NCBI GenBank assembly: GCA_012295275.1 | Contig: CM022675.1 | Coordinates: 2,429,947-2,493,946 of the forward strand | DNA from: Chrysomallon squamiferum | Lineage: Eukaryota; Mollusca; Gastropoda; Neomphalida; Peltospiridae | Reading direction: 5' to 3' | Length of the DNA stretch: 64,000 nt | Shown here: one piece after another, positions 24,234-40,263 of the stretch | Position numbering within the stretch: the first letter of the stretch is position 1 | How the letters are laid out: every line of letters starts with the position of its first letter | Program-made: the position numbers and the translations under genes | Notes under the pieces: generated by a model | The model's input: the letters and a program-made list of their open reading frames with translations, nothing else | What the model was told of the DNA's origin: nothing | The model's database searches: none

Positions 24234-24845
24234 ATTTAAACCATTATGAAACGCACTGTTTGTTATAGTCGAACATTTTGCAATGTTCCGACACGACAGT
24301 GAAATATCCAAATTCAAATAGTAAATTACTGGTTTGATCGTATGTTTGTTTAATGAGTAAAATTATATTTCTTTTTCGCAAAATATGATCCAAATAGAAC
24401 AGATGATAATAATAAAAACAACAACAACAACAAAAAAACTAAAATAAAATAAAAAACATATTTTTTTTTTTGTTGATTTAAAAAAAAAAAAAATTCATAA
24501 GAACTGGCGACTATTAATCTCGATTATTCTGGAATCATTAATGAGACTTTCTGTACGGAGGACAATTGTTGGAATTGCAAACAAATATTAAAAAAATGCA
24601 TGACCTCATCAGATGTACATTCTGCAACCAGTTTAAGTATAGCAACTGCTCATACATTTCAAATTATGACCGTACACACACACACACAGACGCACGCACA
24701 CAGACTCGTGCACACACACAAACACACACATACACACTATTTTATCACTTACCACATGTCAGTAAAATAATACAGAATCATCAGTGTAACACTTGTGTCA
24801 TAACAACTTTTGTTTCTAATTTTCACTCATTAAAATATAGCCTAT

Positions 24846-24849
<4 letters not shown>

Positions 24850-24902
<53 letters not shown>

Positions 24903-24960
24903 CAGATATATAGATAGATAGATAAATAGATAGAGAGAGATATAGATAGATAAATAAATA
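24850..24960 (+). repeat. (GATA)n microsatellite
   Basis: About 110 bases of GATA with minor interruptions, in intergenic DNA. Confidence 0.93.
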
Positions 24961-25569
24961 ATATTAAAAGTAAAATTAGAAATTGGCATTTGAAATTAAA
25001 AATTTAATTGAGGACGTTTCTTTTTTGTTTTCTTTTTTTAAATTAAAATCTTTGAATAGCTTTCTTGCATCTTTACCACAGTTTACGGTTTTATAATTAG
25101 TTAATAAATTATCACTTTCAGTACGTAATTAAATACTAATAAATCAAGGCAATTTTAATCTTGTATAATTATTGTGATCAAACTATAGCGTTGAGAGTGC
25201 GTAATTACAGCATAAAGACAGTTCATACAACTATTTTTTTTTTGTTCAAGTCGTATTCAATTTTAACAGTGAGTGTTAGAGAAAAAAAAACAAAAAACTT
25301 CAAAGTAAGTTTAGTTTTTAAAAAAAATGATTTTCGAAAGTTAACGATAAGTTTTAGGGTAACGTTTAAAATACGCTTTGTCCTTCATCATAACCAGATT
25401 TAAATAACTTCTATTTTTTAAATGTTCACTTTGGAAAATTGAATTTTAGGTGAAAAAAGTTAAAATAACTTTTATTTCAAAAAATTGACTTTGATAAGGT
25501 AAGGGTGGGTGATAGTTTATAGATAAATATAACATTTATTTAAAAGGAAAATGTACATGATATCAATAA

Positions 25570-25975
25570 CGATACTGCTAGGATTAGGATTAGGGTTACG
25601 GTTATGTTTAAGGACAGGTTTACTGTTATATTTTCGGTTAGGATTAATATTATGTTCAGGATTAGAATTAGGTTTAGATTTAAGTATTTATTTACCTCAA
25701 CTGACTTTGCTGTAAAAGTCGAACAATCTTATGCCGAACGTAAAGTTAAAATTGAAAAAAAAAAAAGCTTTTATTTGAAAAACATTATCTTTGTAAAGTT
25801 AACGGTTAACATTGGCGGGGGGAAATATTTACTTGAAAAAGTTCGCTTTGGATAGTTAACAGTGGATGTTTTATAAAACGTTAGTTTATCGCATAGTTAT
25901 AACTAACAATACAGCTAGAGATAGGGTTAGTGTTAGGTTTTTCTGTTGGCTTGGTGTTAGGGTTAGTGTATCGAA
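25570..25975 (+). repeat. Degenerate telomere-like motifs
   Basis: Two clusters of TTAGG/TTAGGG-like words: aggattaggattagggtta near 25580, and gatagggttagtgttaggtt near 25920 with gtgttagggttagtg just after. They are short and diverged, so this could be chance AT-rich repetition. Confidence 0.4.
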
Positions 25976-26239
25976 TGTTAAGTGTGGGTCACAAACCTTT
26001 AAAAACACGTGTAACACATCACTGCTCATCTAGACTGGTACTCCACTTTCACAATAACACTCGCTGTTTTCCTTCACTTGTCATGAATCAACTAACATAC
26101 GTTTAGATGTTTCTGACTGATTTTAGACTTAAAGGCGTCCTACATCAATAAATATAAAACAAATTAAATAAAAAGTGTTTGCCCATTTACTGATATATCT
26201 AGACAGTATTTCTGACACTATATTGATAATTATCTGTGT

Positions 26240-26764
26240 AGTGATTTAAACACCCAGAAACAAACACATTCACACAATTCTACGAACTAACATAAATACA
26301 AATATACTCACTTAAACCACAAACGTATATATGGACAGACGCTCATAGAGAAACATACATTATCAAACATAAACATATAATATAATAATGCTCCCTCAAC
26401 CCAACCCACCGACAGACACACAGACACATACATGCATGTACAACATTATACACATACGGAAACATACACTTACACACATTAACACCAGATATATAGAGAC
26501 GTGCATTGGTACACGTACAAATAAACACACGTTTACACAAATATATCCACGCACACACTTACACTCAAATATCTACACTTATATGCACACATGCATGCAT
26601 AGATACAAAAACCTAAGCACGCACGCTGCAGGTAAAATAAACCCGTACCTTAGACTACTAAATTCAAAGAAGTAAAGAAAGGACAAACCCGCGCCAGAAA
26701 AAAAAAAAAAAAAAAAAAAAGAAGCAAACACTACGTATATATCGCCCGTTGATAGGAGGTATTT

Positions 26765-26848
<84 letters not shown>

Positions 26849-27299
26849 ACAAAAACACACAAACACACATGTTTAAAGTGACTGAATAGAAAATGATGTG
26901 TATAAAACATCGATTCTTTACTCTCAGTTCTTTATCAGAGAAGAAAGAAAATAAAAATGTCTCTGGGCTTGGCTGGTACGTATTCAACTACGGTCACTGA
27001 CGTCTAGTGCTCCAGAAATACAGATACGCATGACTGGTAATACATACTAAGTTTTTGGAGAAAGAAGAAAGCTTATGTTTGTGGTTGTTTTTAACCTTAA
27101 GTCTAGGACACAAGTACAGGCATACATAAAACTACCTGAGCACATATACATACATACATACATACAAAAAGACATACAGACAATATATGTGTATACGTTC
27201 TTGGTAGAATGCTAGTTATGTAGAGGTAACGTGTGTCAAGACTTGAACTTAAATAAATAAATAAATAATCGTCTTATTTCTCTAGGCTTTCGTCAAAAC

Positions 27300-27388
<89 letters not shown>

Positions 27389-27629
27389 TGTGTGTATTCA
27401 TAGATAGATAGATAGATAGAAAGATGTTTTTAATTGGTATCTTGTTCGACATGGGCAGAGTGTGTCCGAACCATAATTCAGTTGATATATTGTTATTGAT
27501 GTTTATATCGTTGTTTATATGACTTATATCATTACAAGTTCCAATAGCACAAGCAACAGTAGTAGTTGTAGCAGTAGTTGTTGTTTTTATCGTCTTTGTT
27601 CTAGTAATAATTGCCATCAGTCTGCTTGT
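26240..27629. repeat. U block 1 of the mosaic array
   Basis: Begins with the aacacccagaaacaaacaca segment, then CATA-rich sequence, (TC)n at 26770-26846, a segment with gactgaatagaaaatgatg, a segment with gcatgactggtaatacat, (CATA)n, (TA/TG)n at 27301-27387, and a gatgtttttaattggtatct segment. The same order recurs in the other U blocks. Confidence 0.8.
27301..27387 (+). repeat. (TA)n-(TG)n microsatellite
   Basis: A short TA tract followed by about 70 bases of TG in U block 1. The other U blocks carry TA followed by GA or TAGA tracts at this position. Confidence 0.93.
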
Positions 27630-28182
27630 ATTTGCACACATGCATGCATGCATACAAAAACCTACGCACGTACGCAGACAAACACAGATATTTAAAGAGA
27701 CTGAATAGAAAATGATGTGTATAAAACATAGATTCTTTACGCTCGGGGCGTAAGACGCAGCTATCAGTCAATTCTTTATTTGAGAAGAAAGAAAATAAAA
27801 ATGACACCGGGCTGGTCTCGTATGTATGCAACTACGGTCTGCTGCTCTAAAGGAGCAGATATGCATGACTGGTAATACATACTTAGTTTTCTTTGGCATT
27901 ATTATTAATTTTTTTTTGCGAAACAAGAAAGCATATGTTTGTGGTTGCCTTTAAGGTTAAGTCAAGGACAAAAGTAACGGCATACATAAAATGACCCCAG
28001 CACACATACATACATTCAAACAATATATACATACATACATACATACACAAACAGACAGTACATGTGTATAAGATTTTGGTACGATGCTAGTTATGCAGAG
28101 GTAATGTGTGTCCAGACTGTAACTTAAATAAATAAATAAATAAATAAATAATCACCTTATTTCGCTAAGCTTTCGTCAAAAC

Positions 28183-28279
<97 letters not shown>

Positions 28280-28319
28280 GAGTTAGATAGATGTTTTTAA
28301 TTGGTATCTTGTTGCCATC
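27630..28319. repeat. U block 2, missing its first half
   Basis: Starts with cctacgcacgtacg and jumps straight to gactgaatagaaaatgatg without the long (TC)n. Then the gcatgactggtaatacat segment, (CATA)n, (TA)n, (TAGA)n at 28226-28282 and gatgtttttaattggtatct. It joins T block 1 near 28315. Confidence 0.75.
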
Positions 28320-30180
28320 AGTCTACTTTTCAAAAATAATTAAACAAGCTTAGCATTCAAACAAATAAAGAAAACAAATAAGAAAGCAAAGAAGGAAATA
28401 AGCAAAGAAACAATACAAAGAACAAACAAACAAACAGATAAATGAATAAACAATAAAAATAACATATTCCGTAGACATGTATATGTGTATTACAAATATA
28501 CAATTTTCGATAACCAATGTCTACAAGATCAGCAGCCCAAGAAAAAGAAGAAGAAGAAGAAGAAGAAGAAGAAGAAGAAGAAGAAGAAGAAGAAGAAGAA
28601 AGAGAAGAGATATACGAAATGTTTCGGTAACATATAAATAGAGCAAATTTCATCTTAATACACATTTTTATATTTCTTTCCAAACAGAGCACACAGTGTA
28701 AGAGAGGAAAACGGTTTACTTGGAGTGTTACAATAAACAAGGTACGTGCAGTTCATCTTTCTATATATGTGTACGTATACTACTCCTGTGAATGTACGTG
28801 CACAATTTCTATGTATTTTATGTATAGTACGTCAATAAATGTATGTGGATATTTCCATGTATGTGTATATATACTACATCAATACATGTGTGTACACTTT
28901 CTATATATGTGTATGAATGCTACGTCAATACATGTGTATACACTTTCTATATATATGTATGTATGCTACGTCAGTAAATGCATATCGACATTTTCAATGT
29001 ATTTCTAAGTATCCTACTTCAAAAATGCATGTATTCCTTCTATACATTTGTATGTATATTACTGATTAAAATAAATGTCTACACTTTGTATATACTTGTA
29101 CAGGAACAAATATATGTGTCTGCGGGCGTTTATTTGTATGTACGTTTATTCAGTGAATGTCTGCTTACATGTCCAGATTCATTACTTCAGTAAATGTGCA
29201 TGTTTGACTTCTGTACATTTGCAGGAAGATCAGTTTACATATATCTACGCATTATTTATATGTAAGCATGTTATTCAGTTGACAATTGTACTCACTTTTA
29301 TGTACTATAGCACGCACGTTATTTCAGTGGACAATTATACTCACTTTTTATGTACATTAGCTTCAGTCACGCATTTTACTTTGATAAATTTGTTCCATCC
29401 GTTGCCTGTAAATTTGTATTGTTTAAGTGTCCATTAGTGTCCACTTTCAGTGTAATTTGTAAACTTTCTGTAAATACATATGTACATATCAGTCAATGTA
29501 ATTTTATTTCTTTAGTGTCCACTTTCTGTAAATGTGTTCAATGTGTTTGTACAGTGTACACTTTCTCTAAATACATATGTACATTACTTCAGTCAATGTA
29601 ATTTGTATAACTTCTTTAGTGTCCACTTTCTGTAAATACATATGTACATTACTTCAGTCAATGTGTTTGTACAGTTTCAGGACGTGCGTATACAAGGACA
29701 TCTGTAAATGTGCCTGTTATAGTGTAATTATATTGTCACGTTACTATATATTCATTCAGTGCATTCAAGATCATCTGCGTTTTTTGCATCTGATTTAAAA
29801 TTATTTATGGGTTCTGATTTATCTCATGAAATAGCAAACGTATCCAAATCATCTTAAAAGCTATTTTAAAGACTAACTATCTGATCATAAGACACCAACT
29901 GAGAAGCTGTATTAACTTTGATTTGTCGATTGGTCCATACACTCACCACTGCAACTCGGCTTGTTTAACTTGAACAGTGACTGTACCTGCTATTACATAG
30001 CAATCAAATTAGAATACTGGGTAAGGTGTCAGTTTGCGCAAATTCCCAAGATTTGTGTGTACTATTTTTTGTTTATACATGTATGTTTGTAGGTACGTAT
30101 ATATTAATCCATATTGGTGGGTACAAAACATAAATTTATAATACTACGATGTTAAGAAAAAGTGTGTATCATAACAGTTA
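28320..30180. repeat. T block 1
   Basis: Contains (GAA)n at 28545-28601, a candidate non-coding exon (28688-28741), a run of words such as tacgtcaatacatgtgtg, a short stretch of the roughly 62-bp minisatellite and a segment with gattggtccatacactcacc. It closely matches 35345-37440 upstream of gene C. Confidence 0.8.
28688..28741 (+). other. Candidate non-coding exon, upstream copy
   Basis: A 54-base segment (agcacacagtgtaagagagg...aaacaag) between aaacag and gtacgtg, the same as at 35805-35858. No ORF. No gene body follows directly, so if it is real it is an orphan copy. Confidence 0.3.
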
Positions 30181-32039
<1,859 letters not shown>

Positions 32040-32640
32040 ACACATGTACATCACTTCAGTCAATGTAATTTGTATAACTTCTTTAGTGTCCACTTTCTGT
32101 AAATACATAGGTACATTATTTCAGTCAATGTGTTTGTACAGTTTCAGGACGTGCGTATACAAGGACATCTGTAAATGTGCCTGTTATAGTGTAATTATAT
32201 TGTCACGTTACTATATATTCATGCAGTGCATTCAAGATCATCTGCGTTTTTTGCATCTGATTTAAACTAATTGATGGGTTCTGATTTATCTCATCAAACA
32301 GCAAACGTATGGAAATCATCTTAAAAGCTATTTTAAAAAATAACTATCTGATCATAAGACACCAACTGAGAAGCTGTATTAACTTTGATTTGTCGATTGG
32401 TCCATACACTCACCACTGCAACTCGGCTTGTTTAACTTCAACAGTGACTGTACCAACTATTACATAGCAATCAAATTAGAACACTGGGTAAGGTGTCAGT
32501 TTGCATAAAATACCTTAGATTTGTGTGTACTATTTTTTGTTTACGTAAGTATGCTTGTAAGTACGTATGTATTAATCCATATTGGTGGGTAGAAAACATA
32601 AATTTATAATACTACGATGTTAAGAAAAAGTGTGTTTCAT
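32040..32640. repeat. T block 2, truncated
   Basis: Starts inside the minisatellite (acatgtacatcacttcagtc) and continues through the atatattcatgcagtgcatt and gattggtccatacactcacc segments. It lacks the (GAA)n and the candidate exon. Confidence 0.78.
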
Positions 32641-34367
<1,727 letters not shown>

Positions 34368-34557
34368 ACACATGTACATCACTTCAGTCAATGTAATTTG
34401 TATAACTTCTTTAGTGTCCACTTTCTGTAAATACATAGGTACATTATTTCAGTCAATGTGTTTGTACAGTTTCAGGACGTGCGTATACAAGGACATCTGT
34501 AAATGTGCCTGTTATAGTGTAATTATATTGTCACGTTACTATATATTCATGCAGTGC
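34368..34557. repeat. T block 3, short fragment
   Basis: The same start as T block 2, but it ends abruptly at atgcagtgcatg, where it passes directly into a U segment (acactgggctggtctcgtat). Confidence 0.75.
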
Positions 34558-34971
34558 ATGACACTGGGCTGGTCTCGTATGTATTCAACCACGGTCTGCT
34601 GCTCTAGAGGATCAGATATGCATGACTGGTAATACATACTTAGTTTTCTGTTTTTTTTTTTTTTTTTTTTTTTTTTTGCGAAACAAGAAAGCATATATTT
34701 GTGGTTGCCTTTAACGTTAAGAAAAGGACCAAAGTAACGGCATACATAAAATGACCCCAGCACACATACATACATAAAACACATACTTACATACATACAT
34801 ACATAGATACATACATAAAATGAACCCAGCGCACATATATACATACATACACATATATACATACATACACATATATACATACATACATACAAACACAAAC
34901 AGACAGTACATGTGTATAAGATTTTGGTACGGTGCTAGTTATATAGAGGTAATGTGTGTCCAGACTGTAAC

Positions 34972-35011
<40 letters not shown>

Positions 35012-35069
35012 AATATCATCTTATTTCGCTAGGCGTTCGTCAAAACATATAATATATATATATATATAT

Positions 35070-35150
<81 letters not shown>

Positions 35151-35344
35151 TAGATAGATAGATAGATAGTTAGATAGATGTTTTTAATTTATATCTTGTT
35201 CGAGAAGCGCAGAGTGTGGCCGAACCATAATTCAGTTGATATATTTTTATTGCTGTTTATAGCGTTGCTTATATGACGTATATAGCACTAGCAACAGTAG
35301 TAGTTGTATGAGTAGGTGTTGTTTTTATCGTCTTTGTTCTAGTA
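34558..35344. repeat. U block 5, partial
   Basis: Begins at acactgggctggtctcgtat, holds two (CATA)n tracts and a long (TAGA)n tract at 35072-35178, and ends before the tttcaaaaataattaaacaa start of T block 4. Confidence 0.75.
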
Positions 35345-35706
35345 ATAATTGCCATCAGTCTACTTTTCAAAAATAATTAAACAAGCTTAGCATTCAAACA
35401 AATAAAGAAAACAAATAAAAAAGCAAAGAAGGAAATAAGCAAAGAAACAATACAAAGAACAAACAAACAAACAGATAAATGAATAAACAATAAAAATAAC
35501 ATATTCCGTAGACATGTATATGTGTATTACAAATATACAATTTTCGATAACCAATGTCTACAAGATCAGCAGCCCAGTAAAAATTAGAAGAAGAAGAAGA
35601 AGAAGAAGAAGAAGAAGAAGAAGAAGAAGAAGAAGAAGAAGAAAGAGAAGAGATATATGAAATGTTTCGGTAACACTAGTGAAGCGTATCACACACGATT
35701 TAAATG

Positions 35707-35742
<36 letters not shown>

Positions 35743-35804
35743 GTTATCATATAAATAGAGCAAATCTCATCTTAATACACATTTTTATATTTCTTTCCAA
35801 ACAG

Positions 35805-35858
35805 AGCACACAGTGTAAGAGAGGAAAACGGTTTACTTGGAGTGTTACAATAAACAAG
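35805..35858 (+). other. Candidate 5' non-coding exon of gene C
   Basis: A 54-base segment with acceptor-like ttccaaacag and donor-like gtacgt, conserved in a second T block at 28688-28741. The gene C start exon has an acceptor before its ATG, so an upstream non-coding exon must exist. This is one possible candidate; the link is inference. Confidence 0.35.
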
Positions 35859-36419
35859 GTACGTGCAGTTCATCTTTCTATATATATGTACGTGTACTAC
35901 TCCTGTAAATGTACGTGCACAATTTCTATGTATTTTATGTATGGTACGTCAATAAATGTATGTGGATATTTGCATGTATGTGTATATATACTACATCAAT
36001 ACATGTGTGTACACTTTCTATATATGTGTATGTATGCTACGTCAGTAAATGCATATCGACATTTTCAATGTATTTCTAAGTATCCTACTTCAAAAATGTA
36101 TGTATTCCTTCTATACATTTGTATGTATATTACTGCTTAAAATAAATGTGTACACTTTCTATATACTTGTACAGGAACAAATATATGTGTCTGCAAGCGT
36201 ACATTTGTATGTACGTTTATTCAGTAAATGTCTGCTTACATGTCCAGATTCATTACTTCAGTAAATGTGCATGTTTGACTTCTGTACATTTGCAGGAAGA
36301 TCAATTTACATATCTCTACGCATTATTTATATGTAAGCACGTTATTCAGTGGACAATTGTACTCACTTTTATTAGCACGCATTTTACTTTGATAAATTTG
36401 TTTCATCCGTTGTCTGTAA

Positions 36420-36960
36420 ATTTCTATTATAACTTGTTTAGTGTCCACTTTCTGTAAATATACATGTACATTACTTCAGTCAATGTAATTTGTATAACTT
36501 GTTTATGTCCAGTTTCTGTAAATACATATGTGCATTACTTCAGTCAATGTGTTTGTACAACTTGTTTAGTGTCCACGTTCTGTAAATATACATGTACATT
36601 ACTTCAGTCAATGTAATTTGTATGATATCTTTTTTTATTGTCCACATTCAGTAAATATACATGTACATTACATCAGTCAATGTAATTTGTATAACTTGTT
36701 TAGTGCCCACGTTCTGTAAATATACATGTACATCACTTCAGTCAATGTAATTTGTATAACTTGTTTAGTGTCCACTTTCTGTAAGTACATATGTACATTA
36801 CTTCAGTCAATGCGATTTTATAACTTCTTTAGTGTCCAATATACATATACACACAAACACACACACAGACACACATTACTTCAGTCAATGTATTTTGTAT
36901 GATAACTTTTTTAGTGTCGACTTTCTGCAAATGCATCTGTACACTACTTGGGTCAATGTA
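36420..36960 (+). repeat. Minisatellite of about 60-65 bp
   Basis: Roughly eight units of gtgtccactttctgtaaata, then catgtacattacttcagtca, then atgtaatttgtataac. Shorter versions occur at about 29420-29670, 32040-32140 and 34368-34470. Confidence 0.85.
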
Positions 36961-37645
36961 TTTGTTCAGTTTAGCGTGTGCGCATACAAGGAATTCTTTA
37001 TATATTCATGCAGTGCATTCAAGATCATCTTCTTCTTTTTCATTTGATTTAAAATTATTTATCGGTTCTGATTTATCTCATGAAACAGCAAACGTATCCA
37101 AATCATCTTAAAAGCTATTTTAAAGTCTAACTATCTGATTTTAAGACATCAACTAAGGAGCTGTATTAACTTTGATTTCTCGATTGGTCCATACACTCAC
37201 CACTGCAACTCGGCTTGTTTAACTTCAACAGTGACTATACCAACTATTACATAGTAGTCAAATAAGAACATTGGGTAAGGGGTCAGTTTGCGCAAATTCC
37301 CCAGATTTGTGTGTACTATTTTTTGTATTATGCATGTATGTTTGTAAGTACGTATGTATTAATCCATATTGGTGGATACAAAACATAAATTTATAATATT
37401 ACGATGTTCAGAAAAAAGTATGTTTCATAACAGTTAATGATTGTGTTAATACTCTATTGTTTTATGACTTATCTTTGATTATCACAAAGCACCTATATTT
37501 CACCGGTACATACAGACAGACAGACACAAACACACTACTATTCATAATATGTATCATCATAAGTATTTATTTATTTATTTATTTATTTTTAATTTATTAG
37601 ATTGTTTCTTTCTTTCTTTGTTATTTTACTTAATTTTCTTTTCAG

Positions 37646-37709
37646 TATAAAGTAAATATGTGGATGTCTTTCGTCCATCTGCTACTGCTAAGTTGTTCCA
37701 TCACTCTAG
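37646..37709 (+). CDS. Gene C exon 1: start codon and signal peptide
   Basis: Acceptor ttttcag, then tataaagtaaat and ATG at 37658. Encodes MWMSFVHLLLLSCSITLG, a typical signal peptide. Donor gtaagt at phase 1. The acceptor implies a 5' UTR intron. Confidence 0.88.
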
Positions 37710-38149
37710 GTAAGTTTATTTTCGTCTCTGTTTCTTTATAGAAACATTGTATGTGTCTGTTGTCACCAAAAGAAGGAGAATTTGAATATACATAGTTCAC
37801 ACAGTGCAACAAAATATTAAAAACAAATACATCATTCAGATTATAGCATTAATATTTTAGACACAATTCCTTTAAATGAGGATATATATATTTGATTTTA
37901 CGTAGTGAAATAGGGTTAAGAACAAGAAGACATCAGTAATTAAATACGATATATATAAAAAGAACTATATAAATAAAATTTAAAAAAAAATGATATAATT
38001 ACTAATATTTCTAAATAAATAAATAAAATTTTAAATTTCGATATTCTGCTTTCTTTATTTCATAGTGCGCACTACATATGTCATATCTACTGGTATCTCC
38101 ACATTATTCTTCCTAACGTCTATTCTCTTCTATTTTATTATTATTATTA

Positions 38150-38189
<40 letters not shown>

Positions 38190-40207
38190 GTTGTTGTTGT
38201 TGTTGTTACACCCACTACCACTATTTGAATTTAAACTAAAATTTGTCGCCACATATATTTTTTCTTTGTTTTATTTAATAAAAATGTTCAGTGATGAAAC
38301 ATATCCTATGTTAAGATGTTGTATTTGTTTACAGGTGAAGAGTACTTCGACTGCAGACGACAGGGTCAGGATTGTGCTAATAATAAAACTTGTCAAAATG
38401 ACGGCACCTGTGACTGTGGAAATGATTATACTGGCTACAACTGTGAGCTGGAGACAAGTCAGTATTCTAATTCCAATACGTTAAGTGTGGTTAACCAAAT
38501 AGATATATGTAGATTTTTCTTCTTTTTTTCATTTTTTTCCGTTGTTCTTTTTCATATCGTGACAGAAACGAAATTTGTGTTTTCAGGTTTGAGTGGTTCA
38601 AGTCCGTGTACCAATCAGACTGACTCTTGTGGCTCTGATGGAGGTATCTGTTACAACAATAATGCAAGCAAAGCCTGTTTCTGTCCACCTGGTTTCTATG
38701 GTGACCAATGTGAAAAGAAAAGATGTGAGTAATTAATTCTACTTAACAAAATACAACTGATTTTTTATATCTACCAGTCTTTTACGTAGCAATGAAGGGG
38801 AATGATATTCCAGTTGTTTTCAGTATGATCATTTATTATGTATAGGTATATATTAACTTAGATTACTGTTATTTACTATACATTTCACCTCCCAGTAAAG
38901 TAATGTAAAAGAACTAAATCAATAAATATTATTATAATAATGGCAGTAGTAGCAGTAGTATCATCATATCAATCATCATGATTATTCCTGCTAACAAATA
39001 CTAATCTTAATATTTGCAGATGATGTTTCCTGTCAGAAAAGTTCTATGTTGATTATGATTTATCCTTCTGGAACATTCAATGGTGTCGTCTATGCTAAAG
39101 GTGGAAAAGACGCACCAAGTTGCAAATTCACACCATCAGCTCCATCCTCGGGAAAGCAGGGCGTGGCTCTTAATGTTAAGGATAGTGAATGTGGAGGAGT
39201 GACTCAGGTCAGTTCTTTTCCTTTTTTTTTATACTTCTTATTTTCCTTCTTTTTTTTTTCTTTTTTTTTTCCTTTTTTTTTCTTCTTATTGTTTCTTTCT
39301 TAATGAAATATGTTTAAATACTTAGCTACTTCCATAAATTGTTTAAATAAAACAGATTTAAAGTGTAGTGTATTTGTGGAATTATAATATCAGAAAAAAT
39401 GTTTTGAACAATATTTGTTGTTATCTTTGTACAAAGTGGTATTAGACATTGATTGAACATAACTCGTGTAATTGTGACTCGTTCTTAAGGTAAATGGAGG
39501 TCGAACTCGAGATGTGATCATTCAGTTCAGTGAAAAGTACATGACAAACCTCGACACAAAAGTCTCTGTCACTTGTAGTGAAAAAAACAACGATGCCATA
39601 ACCGTGACTGTCACCAAAGTGATAACAACCAAAGAAACTGAAAGGTTAGTTTTTATTATTGATGTTATTACTATTACTAATAGCAATAGTAGTAGTAGGA
39701 GTATTAAATTTGATTAATTTATCATTACTAAGTTTTATTTATTTATCTGATTTCTTTCTTGGAATGTCATGATATGTTTACTGAGTATGTTAAAAGTTAC
39801 TAAACAATTGACATTTCACAGTTAATGATTATTGGGTAAACAAAAAATTCAAGGGAAATATCAACATTTTATTCGAAATTTAAGCAGTGTTTAATATGTT
39901 GAAACCAAAAAATAATAATAAGATAAAAACTGTGAATATTTATATCTGACACACAAAAAATAAACACACATGGATAGATAGTTAGAGATAGATATAGTGC
40001 AGAGACACATCTACATGTTTTTAATCTTCTTTTCCGCAGAAACAGACAGAATATCACAAACACAGTTAACTCAATAGACTCCTCGCTTGTCCAGTTCAAC
40101 ATCAACCTCAAAGACGGGTCTTCAGTTTCAGAATCAGCAGCTGTATCTTTAGATGAAGAACTTACATTTGAGTTTACTACACGTGGAGCTACTGGTTGTT
40201 TCCGTAG

Positions 40208-40263
<56 letters not shown>

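Larger units (their letters stand above)
23486..26240. other. Intergenic DNA with repeats, no gene seen
   Basis: Contains (AAT)n at about 23490-23590, a hAT-like MITE (23882-24233), (GATA)n at 24850-24960 and telomere-like motifs near 25570-25680 and 25915-25975. From about 25990 it matches 63588-63690. No ORF showing family resemblance was found. Confidence 0.5.
35345..37440. repeat. T block 4, immediately upstream of gene C
   Basis: Complete T block: (GAA)n at 35587-35643, a poly(T) tract near 35710, the candidate non-coding exon (35805-35858), the minisatellite expanded to several units (about 36420-36960), and the gattggtccatacactcacc segment. By position it may include regulatory DNA of gene C. 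No core promoter motif could be assigned. Confidence 0.75.

Noticed and set aside
28769-29798. Several overlapping frames of 70-120 codons in T block 1
   Set aside because: They come from degenerate tandem words (tacgtcaatacatgtg and similar), overlap in several frames, and resemble no known family.
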